DNA of 64,000 nt, from positions 2,294,001-2,358,000 of the forward strand of contig NZ_CP051625.1 in the NCBI RefSeq assembly GCF_012844345.1. Direction: 5' to 3'. This stretch comes from Pseudomonas sp. gcc21 (GTDB taxonomy: Bacteria; Pseudomonadota; Gammaproteobacteria; Pseudomonadales; Pseudomonadaceae). Shown in pieces: positions 17,812-25,670 of this stretch (within the stretch, counting starts at the first letter, position 1; each line of letters begins with the position of its first letter). The notes beneath the pieces are model-generated. The model saw nothing but the letters and a program-made list of their open reading frames with translations, was not told where the DNA came from and did no database searches. Both the position numbers and the translations under genes were made by a program.

Positions 17812-18288
17812 TCAGTACTGATGCACCAGAACGGTGGTGCTCTGGCCGTGCTGGACAATACTGCTGCGCTTGTCCGAACCGGCCTGTTCAATCAGCGCAA
17901 GGTTAGCCGCGCCAAACTGGGTAATGTCGGCCTGATTGCGTGAACCGGATTGAATGATCAGCGCGTCGCTATTCGAGCCTTGCTGGGTGATGGTCGCTAT
18001 GTGATCGAAGCCGGTTTGCAGAATACGCGCTTCAAGTGCTGCGCCGTCCTGCTGGATGTGAGCGGTCAGCCCTTCCCCATTCTGTTGAATAGCTGCGATA
18101 CGGTTCTGCGCTGCGGCCAGGTCGGCTGCGCCAACAAGCCGGGTGGGTGCTGGGCCCAACGTGAGTTCGGCCGGCGCCAGATCAGGTGAACCCTGGCTCG
18201 GATCGGCAAGCACGACGCCAGCGGTGCCAACACTGGCTGACAGCGAAAGGACCAGAGCAATAATCCGCTTCATTGAAGTCATCGCCAT
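17812..18288 (-). CDS. csgB: Minor curlin / nucleator CsgB-like
   Basis: About 158 residues with a signal peptide ending VVLA and an N-terminal non-repeat stretch (about 40 residues) before five to six curlin repeats: QQNGEGLTAHIQQ, QTGFDHIATITQ, QSGSRNQADITQ, QFGAANLALIEQ. Size and position between csgG and the large subunits fit CsgB, which anchors and nucleates fibres at the cell surface. The start is uncertain: ATG codons at 18288, 18282 and 18273 are all possible and none has a good RBS, which may mean translation depends on the upstream csgG. Confidence 0.85.
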   Translation of the reverse strand: MAMTSMKRIIALVLSLSASVGTAGVVLADPSQGSPDLAPAELTLGPAPTRLVGAADLAAAQNRIAAIQQNGEGLTAHIQQDGAALEARILQTGFDHIATITQQGSNSDALIIQSGSRNQADITQFGAANLALIEQAGSDKRSSIVQHGQSTTVLVHQY

Positions 18289-18374
18289 GCCCAAGACAAG
18301 GTGTGAGCAGCCATCCTGCGCCGGCTGGCTGCATCGCACATCCATCGAACGGTTGAATTTTCCGTCATACAACC

Positions 18375-19199
18375 TCAATTTCCTGCCACGCCTGCATTTG
18401 CCGGAACCGCCCCACGGTCAGCAACAGCCGTCTGCCATAGCCGGCGTTCAATGCCCTGATTGATCAGATGGGCGACCGCCGCTTCAATCGCCGAAAGCAC
18501 GCACAGCTGCGCTGGCTCGTTGGTCGTATACCCCGCCTCAGCCTCAAGTAACTCCTTGAATTCAATGAACTTGTACACGTTCGCGCTGCGACCCACCGAG
18601 TAGATGGTCTTGGTGGTCATCACGTTCGACAACACCTGGCCGCTGCGTACATCCACTGCCCGAAGATTGACCGTGACCTGGTCAACCCGATATTCCTGCG
18701 ATACCCCGATGCCCAGATAGCGCGCCCCGAGACCGCCGCTGCGCACGTTGGTCTCGTAGGCAACGATCGCGCCTTCCATGAGCAGATTGGCCGCGAGCAA
18801 AGAAGGCAGTCCGGTGGCAATATTGGCCGGCACGTCCGGCTGAGCCTGGGACGCGCGGATGATCTTGCGTTCATTGAGAACGTTCTGCAGGCCCTCGCGT
18901 TCCAGCACAACAAACCAACCGCTGGCCTGCATCGCATCAACCAGCATGCTGGCCGCGCCCTGCGTCACAGCCGTGGAGAATGAGCTGGCCGGGTTGGGTT
19001 TGTACTGACCGGTCTGATCACGAAAACCGTAGACTGCAGCCACCAGCCGGCCGCGCGGTTTGGGTAGATCCAGCAGATCCTGATAGGTCGAGGCGCGCGG
19101 GGTCAGGGTGGGCTCCTGCGGTTCGGCAGGCATGGATTCTCGCAAAGAACAGCCCTGCAGCAAAGCCAGGATCACGCATAAAGACAGTAGGTTTTTCAT
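18375..19199 (-). CDS. csgG: Curli secretion lipoprotein CsgG
   Basis: 274 residues. Lipoprotein signal ending LLQGC, then TLTPRASTYQDLLDLPKP, which is characteristic of CsgG, and VAAVYGFRDQTGQYKP. Nine CsgG protomers form the outer-membrane channel through which unfolded curlins leave the cell; SSFSTAVTQGAASMLVDAM and VVLEREGLQNVLNERKIIR are the conserved periplasmic helices and strands. Length matches E. coli CsgG (277). GGGAGCACCACAGGG supplies the RBS. It lies 19 bp after csgF. Confidence 0.96.
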   Translation of the reverse strand: MKNLLSLCVILALLQGCSLRESMPAEPQEPTLTPRASTYQDLLDLPKPRGRLVAAVYGFRDQTGQYKPNPASSFSTAVTQGAASMLVDAMQASGWFVVLEREGLQNVLNERKIIRASQAQPDVPANIATGLPSLLAANLLMEGAIVAYETNVRSGGLGARYLGIGVSQEYRVDQVTVNLRAVDVRSGQVLSNVMTTKTIYSVGRSANVYKFIEFKELLEAEAGYTTNEPAQLCVLSAIEAAVAHLINQGIERRLWQTAVADRGAVPANAGVAGN

Positions 19200-19218
19200 C
19201 CCTGTGGTGCTCCCGAGG

Positions 19219-19644
19219 TCAGTTTGCGCCGTAGCCGTTCACTTCGATTTCGGAGACTTCACCGGTGAGCAGATCGGTAATGTGAATGTTCAGGTTGCCG
19301 GAGTCGTTGATGATGTTGACGATGAAATCATCCGTGGTCAGCGAACCGGCATTGCCGTCGTTAACGTCTGCCAGCAACTGGGACAGCAACCGCCCTTCCA
19401 GTTGATTGGTAAAACGATCGAGTGCCGAGCCACCACCCAGCGACGACCGGTCCAGCGCATCCGGATCCTTGTAATCGTTCTGCGCCTGGGCGTTGCCGAG
19501 CAACCAGGCGCCGTTCAACGGGCTGCCACCGAATGACGGATTGACTGGCGTGTAAACCAGCTCTGTTGCGCTTGCCCCGGTAGCAACAGCAATGCCCAAC
19601 GTGCATGCCAGCGACAGGCTGACGAGAGAATGTGCGCTCTTCAT
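19219..19644 (-). CDS. csgF: Curli assembly protein CsgF
   Basis: 141 residues with a Sec signal peptide (cleavage after ASA), then TELVYTPVNPSFGGSPLNGAWLLGNAQAQN, the conserved N-terminal segment that inserts into the CsgG pore in E. coli. CsgF couples secretion to CsgB-directed nucleation at the surface. Length is close to the E. coli protein (138). Its ATG overlaps the csgE stop by 4 bp, so translation is coupled. Confidence 0.95.
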   Translation of the reverse strand: MKSAHSLVSLSLACTLGIAVATGASATELVYTPVNPSFGGSPLNGAWLLGNAQAQNDYKDPDALDRSSLGGGSALDRFTNQLEGRLLSQLLADVNDGNAGSLTTDDFIVNIINDSGNLNIHITDLLTGEVSEIEVNGYGAN

Positions 19645-20024
19645 AGTTCGTCCTCGGCGAGATCGATAGGATCGGTAAACATGGCTTCGATCTTTCTGCG
19701 GTTGATTGAATCCACGACAAAATCGGCTGCGGCGTAAGCAGTGTCGCGTACGTCCGACAGGCTCGGTTGCATGAACTGCCGGTACAGCAATGTCCCGTCC
19801 TGCTCTACCCAGATCAGCACACCCCAGCGGGCGGACGGACGCTCCTTTATCACCAGGTTGAAATCAGGATCGCCAATATCAGTGATGCGCTCGGAAAAGT
19901 AGCGGTAGAACTCCTGGCCGGTTCGCGAAATGGTGTGGTCGATGATGAACCCACTCAATTCCGCCTCATCGGCCTGCGCAGACACGGCGCAACACAGAGC
20001 CAGTACCAGCCCCAGCACTTTCAT
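19641..20024 (-). CDS. csgE: Curli assembly chaperone CsgE
   Basis: 127 residues with a short signal peptide (LGLVLALCCAVSAQA). The mature protein has LSGFIIDHTISRTGQEFYRYF and PSARWGVLIWVEQDG, the CsgE hallmarks. CsgE caps the periplasmic face of the CsgG channel and gives substrate specificity. Start MKVLGL was chosen for GAAGGCAGCTCGC upstream; the frame is open for 78 codons further inside csgD but without an RBS. Overlaps csgD and csgF by 4 bp each. Confidence 0.94.
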   Translation of the reverse strand: MKVLGLVLALCCAVSAQADEAELSGFIIDHTISRTGQEFYRYFSERITDIGDPDFNLVIKERPSARWGVLIWVEQDGTLLYRQFMQPSLSDVRDTAYAAADFVVDSINRRKIEAMFTDPIDLAEDEL

Positions 20025-20683
20025 CGCGAGCTGCCTTCGATATGCCCCAGCACCAGCGCTGCGCCCTGAGCGCGATTGGTAGCATCGAGTTTTTGCAATG
20101 CATGATGAATATGGCTTTTGATCGTATGGACGCTGAGATTGACCTGGTCGGCGATATCGGCATTGGATAGCCCGCGACCGGCAAGCGCCAGAACCTCGAT
20201 CTCGCGCGCGCTGAGCAAAGCGATTGCCGCTGATGAGTGATTCATCCTCCGATAGCAATCCACCAGTTGCTGCATCAGACCACGGGGCAGCCAGTCACCC
20301 CCATTGAGGATCGCCTGGGTGCCCTTGAGGAGGTTGTCGCGGTGACTGCCGGGATAAAACACGCCCCGAATGTGCGGATGAAGCTGCAACAGCGCTCTGG
20401 CTAACGGTTCGTGCGTATTGATGAGTGCAAGGGGCGTCGCACCCAGCAGTGAGAAGACTGTCATGCACTGGTCGCGGGAATAACCATGGGCATCCAGCAA
20501 CACCAGATCGCAGCGAAACCGCCGGAGCTGCTCTGGTTGATGAATCAGCGTGCAGTATCCCTCGCCCTGCAGATAGTGCCTGATGGTATTGCCGAACAGC
20601 GCGCCAGAGGACAGGACAACCAGCCGTGCAGAGGCGTGCGCTTTCGGGGCGATGCTCTGGATGTTGTTATTGTTGGCCGTCAT
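20021..20683 (-). CDS. csgD: CsgD-like LuxR-type regulator of curli
   Basis: 220 residues. The N-terminal half is a degenerate receiver-like domain (LVVLSSGALFGNTIRHYL, CDLVLLDAHGYS) with only part of the acidic pocket, as in CsgD, so classical phosphorylation is doubtful. The C-terminal half is a LuxR/GerE HTH: LLSAREIEVLALAGRGLSNADIA followed by LSVHTIKSHIHHALQKL. It heads the csgDEFG-B-A run and overlaps csgE by 4 bp, unlike E. coli where csgD and csgB are divergent; self-activation of the whole run is plausible. The ATG at 20683 is preferred over an in-frame TTG six bases earlier. Confidence 0.88.
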   Translation of the reverse strand: MTANNNNIQSIAPKAHASARLVVLSSGALFGNTIRHYLQGEGYCTLIHQPEQLRRFRCDLVLLDAHGYSRDQCMTVFSLLGATPLALINTHEPLARALLQLHPHIRGVFYPGSHRDNLLKGTQAILNGGDWLPRGLMQQLVDCYRRMNHSSAAIALLSAREIEVLALAGRGLSNADIADQVNLSVHTIKSHIHHALQKLDATNRAQGAALVLGHIEGSSR

Positions 20684-20696
20684 GATCAAGACATCC

Positions 20697-20764
20697 GATA
20701 TCTTCTATGAGGACTGCACCAGGGTATGTTCCCTACCCCCACTCTAGATCAGGATATCGATATC
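20697..20764. promoter_or_regulatory. csgD upstream region with repeated GATATC words and a small inverted repeat
   Basis: The csgD upstream interval holds GATATC at 20697-20702 and a double GATATCGATATC at 20753-20764, plus GGGTA/TACCC arms around 20722-20738. Any of these could be an operator for curli control. No clean sigma-70 pair could be assigned by eye. Confidence 0.35.
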
Positions 20765-20906
20765 ACTAGCTGGAACCCTTGAAACAGACCACTTGCCCGA
20801 CGAGCTGCCGATACAGCCCGATTACGTCCGGGTCAGATCAAGGCCGACCGGCGGCGGATAATGTAGGCTATGCACCCCAAACACTCCCAACCCGGATTCT
20901 GATGAT

Positions 20907-21350
20907 ATGTACGGCATTCTGATACTTCTGCATATTCTCGGCGCAACAGTCTGGACCGGCGGGCACCTGATTCTGGCGTGCACGATACTCCCGAGAGTCC
21001 TGCGCGAACGAAGCCCCGCCGAGTTGATGCGCTTCGAGTCGGCGTATGAGCGAATCGGCCTGCCCGCCCTGGTCGTCCAGATCGTCACCGGGCTGATGCT
21101 GGCTTACCGGCTGGTGCCGGATCCCGCACGCTGGATCGACCCGGCCGATGTCGCCGGCCGGCTGGTCGGCATCAAGTTGCTGTTGCTCGCAACCACAGCC
21201 GCTTTCGCACTCGATGCGCGACTGCGGGTCATCCCCCACCTCACCGAAGAAAAACTGGTGTCCATGGCCTGGCATATCATTCCGGTCACTGTCATCAGTG
21301 TGTTGTTCCTAGTCGTGGGCGTTTCATTCAGAACCGGCTGGTTTTACTGA
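20907..21350 (+). CDS. CopD-like / DUF2269-type membrane protein
   Basis: 147 residues with four hydrophobic helices. The N-terminal YGILILLHILGATVWTGGHLIL has the HxxGxxxWxGG pattern of CopD-family and related haem/copper membrane proteins; further His are near the C-terminus (MAWHIIPVT). It could handle copper or haem in the inner membrane, but no metal-resistance genes are adjacent. It is divergent from csgD. Confidence 0.7.
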   Translation: MYGILILLHILGATVWTGGHLILACTILPRVLRERSPAELMRFESAYERIGLPALVVQIVTGLMLAYRLVPDPARWIDPADVAGRLVGIKLLLLATTAAFALDARLRVIPHLTEEKLVSMAWHIIPVTVISVLFLVVGVSFRTGWFY

Positions 21351-21505
21351 TCCAGACAGCTCTGGCAGCCGCCGCGTGGCCTGGCCGCGCCGATGAACTG
21401 ACCATCCGAGAGAAAAACTGTGGAGTACATCGGCATTCGACAGGTCTATCAAAGCATCGGCCCGCGTAAGGGCAGCATCAAACCATCAACAGCAAGGATT
21501 ACCCT

Positions 21506-23374
21506 TTGACAAACGCGACCCTGTCCTTCGCGCTTATCGCTCTGATCGCTTTCGCCTGCCAGTGGTTTGCCTGGCGCGTCAAACTGCCGGCCATCCTGTT
21601 CCTGCTCGCCGCAGGTATCGTGCTGGGCCCCTTCGCCTCACTGGTCTCGCCCGACGAATTGCTCGGCGATCTGCTGTTTCCGCTGATCAGCCTGGCGGTG
21701 GCGGTCATCCTGTTCGAGGGCAGCCTCACGCTTGATCTGAACGAAATAAGAACGCAGCGGATGGTGGTGCGCCGCCTATTGGTGGTCGGTGCCGGTGTGA
21801 CCTGGGCGATTGTGGCCGTGGCCGTGCATTTTCTGTTCGATCTTGGCTGGGAACTGAGCGTGTTGTTCGGCGCGCTGACTGTGGTTACTGGCCCCACGGT
21901 GATAGTACCGATGCTGCGAACGGTACGTCCCAACGCCAATATCTCCAATATCCTGCGCTGGGAAGGGATCCTGATCGATCCGATCGGCGCTCTGCTGGTG
22001 GTAGTGGTTTACGAGTTTATTGTGGCGCAAAGTCAGGCATCCGGCCTTGCGCACGGGTTTTTCACCTTTCTTCAGACCATCGCAATCGGCACCGTACTGG
22101 GTCTGCTCGGCGGCTGGTTCATGGGCTGGGTTCTGCAACGCGGCTGGGTACCCGATTATCTCAAGAACCTCGCCACACTGGCGCTAGTCACCACAGTGTT
22201 CAGCGTATCGGATACCTTCGCGCACGAATCCGGGCTGCTCGCCGTTACGCTCATGGGTATGTGGCTGGCCAACAAGAAGGATGTGCATATCGATGACATC
22301 CTGCACTTCAAGGAAAATCTCAGTGTCGTACTGATTTCCGGCCTGTTTATCCTGCTGGCCGCGAGACTGACGCTTGACGACATCACCTCGCTGGGCTGGG
22401 CGGCAATTATCCTGTTGCTGGTCATGCAGTTTGTTGCCCGCCCGGCATCGGTCTGGCTGTCTTCGATTGGCTCCACCCTGAACTGGCGTGAGAAGACGTT
22501 ATTGTCCTGGATTGCCCCGCGCGGCATCGTTGCCGCGGCGGTATCGGCTTTGTTCGCCATCAGGCTGGAGGAAGCCGGGCACGAGGCTGCAGAGATTCTG
22601 GTACCGCTGACATTCGTGGTCATTATTGGCACGGTGGTGCTGCAAAGCGCGACCTCCCGCGGGCTTGCCAGGCTGCTTAAAGTTGCGGAGCCAGCGCCGA
22701 GCGGGTTTCTGATCGTCGGTGCCAATCCGGTCGCCCGGGCAGTTGGCGCGGCCCTGCAAGAACAGGGGTTTCGCGTCATGCTTACCGGTTCGCAGTGGGA
22801 ACATATTCGCGAGGCGCGCATGGCCGGACTGCCTACATTTTTCGGTAATCCAGTCTCCAGCTATGCGGACCATCATCTGGATCTGGTGGGTGTTGGCAAG
22901 CTGCTGGCACTCTCCCCCGACCCGGCGATGAACGTGGTGGCCGGCATGCGGTACCGCACGGAATTTGGTGACCGGAACATCTATACCCTGCTGGCCGCCT
23001 CGCAAACCGACACGGCTGAGAAGCACCAGCTGGGTTCGAAACAACGCGGCCACACCCTGTTCACCGAGGACATGAGCTACAGCAAATTCGCCAGCTTGCT
23101 GAGCAAGGATTGGCAGATTCGTGAAACGCGACTGACCGCCGCGTTCGGCTACGAGGACCTGCTCAATGCACACAGCGACATCATTCCGCTGTTTGCCATC
23201 TCGCCCAAGGGCCGCATAGAAGTCATGACGGAGCACAGCGCACTGCGCCCCGAAGAAGACTGGAAGGTACTCAGTCTCACGGGCCCAAAGACCGAGAAGA
23301 AAAAGCTCCAGGCAAAAAAGGAGGAACACCGGGACAATAACGACCAGGCGGAGGAACAACCACCACGGGGTTAG
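21506..23374 (+). CDS. CPA1-type cation:proton antiporter with C-terminal nucleotide-binding-like domain
   Basis: 622 residues. About twelve membrane helices occupy residues 1-390 (PAILFLLAAGIVLGPFASLVSP; VILFEGSLTLDL; GALTVVTGPTVIVPML; SWIAPRGIVAAAVSALF), typical of NhaP-like Na+(K+)/H+ exchangers. From about 400 a TrkA-N/Rossmann-like domain follows (GFLIVGANPVARAVGAALQEQGF), suggesting nucleotide control, with a charged Lys/Glu tail. The start is an uncommon TTG at 21506, chosen because AGCAAGGATT lies seven bases upstream. Confidence 0.88.
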   Translation: MTNATLSFALIALIAFACQWFAWRVKLPAILFLLAAGIVLGPFASLVSPDELLGDLLFPLISLAVAVILFEGSLTLDLNEIRTQRMVVRRLLVVGAGVTWAIVAVAVHFLFDLGWELSVLFGALTVVTGPTVIVPMLRTVRPNANISNILRWEGILIDPIGALLVVVVYEFIVAQSQASGLAHGFFTFLQTIAIGTVLGLLGGWFMGWVLQRGWVPDYLKNLATLALVTTVFSVSDTFAHESGLLAVTLMGMWLANKKDVHIDDILHFKENLSVVLISGLFILLAARLTLDDITSLGWAAIILLLVMQFVARPASVWLSSIGSTLNWREKTLLSWIAPRGIVAAAVSALFAIRLEEAGHEAAEILVPLTFVVIIGTVVLQSATSRGLARLLKVAEPAPSGFLIVGANPVARAVGAALQEQGFRVMLTGSQWEHIREARMAGLPTFFGNPVSSYADHHLDLVGVGKLLALSPDPAMNVVAGMRYRTEFGDRNIYTLLAASQTDTAEKHQLGSKQRGHTLFTEDMSYSKFASLLSKDWQIRETRLTAAFGYEDLLNAHSDIIPLFAISPKGRIEVMTEHSALRPEEDWKVLSLTGPKTEKKKLQAKKEEHRDNNDQAEEQPPRG

Positions 23375-23419
23375 CAGCGCAGACCGGAACGTCTCGCTTG
23401 CCGCCCGGTCAGACTCCCC

Positions 23420-23674
23420 ATGGATATCAATGCATTTATCGACGCTCTGCAGTGGCCAGCCATGTTCGCGACGCTGGTCGCGGCTTACCTGGTCGGTTCA
23501 CAATCCCGCAAAAAGCGCAACTGGGGCTTTCTGTGCTTCATCCTGAGTAACGCGCTATGGATCGCCTGGGGCTGGCACGCCCAGGCGTATGCGCTGATTG
23601 TTTTACAGTTCGGCCTGTTCCTGATGAATCTGCGTGGGACCCGAAAGAACTCGCCGGCAACAGACCCGTCCTGA
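23420..23674 (+). CDS. Small integral membrane protein, function unknown
   Basis: 84 residues with two to three hydrophobic helices (MFATLVAAYLVGSQ, WGFLCFILSNALWIAWGW, ALIVLQFGLFLMNLRG) separated by a basic loop (SRKKRN). It resembles short predicted membrane proteins sometimes labelled amino-acid transporter-like; no function can be assigned. It lies 45 bp after the antiporter and may be cotranscribed with it. Confidence 0.65.
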   Translation: MDINAFIDALQWPAMFATLVAAYLVGSQSRKKRNWGFLCFILSNALWIAWGWHAQAYALIVLQFGLFLMNLRGTRKNSPATDPS

Positions 23675-23762
23675 AGCAGCGAACCATCGTCCATCGCTCC
23701 GTTATATTTGCCGGCGTTTTTCAGTACCCTTGTCGTCTCCATTCGCTTCAGGAACGCACGCC

Positions 23763-24596
23763 ATGCACCCGACCCTGCCCACCCCTGACACCAGCGGCCT
23801 CGATATCGACGGGCGTTATGCCCTCGCGCGTCGGCTGGCACAGCAAGCAGCACAACGGGGCGCTGATTACTACGTACGACGAGGCAGCCTGGTCATCGAT
23901 ACCAAAGAAGGTGACAGGCAGAACGTCGTCAGCGTGGCGGACCGTGAACTGGAGGATTTCATCCGCGCAGAATTGAAGGCAGCCTATCCCGAGGACGGTT
24001 TTCTCGGTGAGGAAAGCGGCTCCGCCGCGCTCAATGCCCGCTGCGTATGGGTGATCGACCCGATCGACGGCACAGCCTGCTTCTTCAACGGCCTGCATAC
24101 CTGGTGCGTATCGGTCGGGCTGATGATCGATGGCGAACCCTATCTGGGCGCGATCGCCGATCCGAATCACGACGAACTCTTCCATGGCTGTCTGGGCCGG
24201 GGCGCTTACGTGAACGATACTCTCTTGCAGGTAAGCGATGCCGGCCACGTGCGCGAAGGGCTGATGGGCGTCGGGACCTTCTATCAGCAAGGCAAGGAAC
24301 ATTTCCTGCCGTTTCTTGCCGGCCTGCTGGAACAGGGCGGTGTGTTCTACCGCAATGGCTCAGGCGCGCTGATGACGGCTTACGTGGCCGCAGGCCGCCT
24401 GATCGGGTACTACGAAACACGTCTGAAGAGCTGGGACTGCCTGGCTGGTCTGGTGCTGGTGCGCGAGGCGGGAGGTCTGCGCAACGACTTTTTCAGGGGC
24501 GAGGGTCTGCTTGAGGGCAATCCCTATCTCGTCGCGTGCCCCGGCGTATATCCCCAGCTCGAAGCGCTGATTGGCCCCTCGCTTGATGCAATTTGA
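23763..24596 (+). CDS. Inositol monophosphatase family enzyme (HisN/IMPase-like)
   Basis: 277 residues. The three metal/phosphate motifs of the family are intact: GFLGEESG, WVIDPIDGTACFFNGLHTW and LKSWDCLAG. Members dephosphorylate inositol phosphates, histidinol phosphate or related sugar phosphates using Mg2+. The substrate is unknown; histidinol-phosphatase-like activity is possible. Start at MHPTLP chosen because the 43-codon upstream extension overlaps the previous gene and has no RBS. Confidence 0.88.
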   Translation: MHPTLPTPDTSGLDIDGRYALARRLAQQAAQRGADYYVRRGSLVIDTKEGDRQNVVSVADRELEDFIRAELKAAYPEDGFLGEESGSAALNARCVWVIDPIDGTACFFNGLHTWCVSVGLMIDGEPYLGAIADPNHDELFHGCLGRGAYVNDTLLQVSDAGHVREGLMGVGTFYQQGKEHFLPFLAGLLEQGGVFYRNGSGALMTAYVAAGRLIGYYETRLKSWDCLAGLVLVREAGGLRNDFFRGEGLLEGNPYLVACPGVYPQLEALIGPSLDAI

Positions 24597-24642
24597 TATT
24601 CTCCCGGTTCCGCACCCGCCCACCTTGTCGAAGATAGATTGA

Positions 24643-25515
24643 ATGATCGAGCAGATTGGCCTGTACCTGACCAGTATCAGGGTTTCCGACAGTTTTCTCA
24701 GCCTGCTGATCAGCAGTGGCATCCTGATCGTGACAACGCTGGTTCTGCGCGCCATATCGGCCCGGTTCATCCGCCGCGCCGTCCCTGCGCCGGAGCTGCG
24801 CCGAAAATGGATAGTGCAATCCCGCAACGCCCTGATTCTATTGCTTCTGGTGGGATTGGTAATGATCTGGGGCGAGGAGCTACGCACCCTGGCGCTGTCC
24901 ATCGTCGCGATCGCGGTGGCCTTCGTGGTGGCGACCAAGGAGCTCATCCTGTGTTTTACCGGCTCATTGCTGAAATCCGGTGCACGCTCCTTTCAGATTG
25001 GCGACCGAATTCAGATCAAGGATTTCCGCGGTGACGTCATCGATCAGAACCTGCTGGCCACCACCATACTGGAGGTAGGGCCGGGACGCCTCACGCACCA
25101 GCGAACCGGTCGGATGACCGTCATCCCCAATGCGCTGTTCGTCTCCGAGCCGGTCATCAATGAAAGTTACACCCACGATTTCGTCATTCACGTGTTCACC
25201 GTGCCCTTCAAGCGGGAGGACAACTGGCGCGACGCTCAGCAGGCTCTGCGTGCCTGTGCAGACAAACATTGTCAGCCCTATCTGGACAAGGCGCGCCGAC
25301 ACATGAAGCGGTTGACCGAGCACCGTGGCCTCGACGTTCCTACGGTTGACCCACGCGTGTCGATACAACTTCCTACCGCGAGTGAATTGCATCTGATAGT
25401 GCGTATCCCGGCGCGGTCCGGCGAGCGCAGTTTCATCGAGCAGGCGATACTCGCCGAGGTATTCGCAGAGAACGATTACACTGCCAAGAGTCGGCAGAAA
25501 CCCGAGGAAGACTGA
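24643..25515 (+). CDS. MscS-type mechanosensitive channel
   Basis: 290 residues. Two or three N-terminal membrane helices, the last being the pore-lining one (LSIVAIAVAFVVATKELILCFTGSLL), then the MscS beta domain with SFQIGDRIQIKDFRGDVIDQNLLATTILEVG and a C-terminal alpha/beta domain. It would release osmolytes on hypo-osmotic shock. It belongs to the small MscS group. No strong RBS is visible. It follows the IMPase gene by 46 bp. Confidence 0.88.
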   Translation: MIEQIGLYLTSIRVSDSFLSLLISSGILIVTTLVLRAISARFIRRAVPAPELRRKWIVQSRNALILLLLVGLVMIWGEELRTLALSIVAIAVAFVVATKELILCFTGSLLKSGARSFQIGDRIQIKDFRGDVIDQNLLATTILEVGPGRLTHQRTGRMTVIPNALFVSEPVINESYTHDFVIHVFTVPFKREDNWRDAQQALRACADKHCQPYLDKARRHMKRLTEHRGLDVPTVDPRVSIQLPTASELHLIVRIPARSGERSFIEQAILAEVFAENDYTAKSRQKPEED

Positions 25516-25670
25516 TCTTCAGCGCGAGATGGCCAGGCTCTGTCTGAGCGCACCCTGACGGCCCGCCCGGCTCGCTTGCCAGATGCTTCAGGCGTCCCGG
25601 CACCGTGCGACCGAGCGCCCGATCGGTCGTCTACACTGAACACCATTACCCAGCATTACAAGGCGAACCC

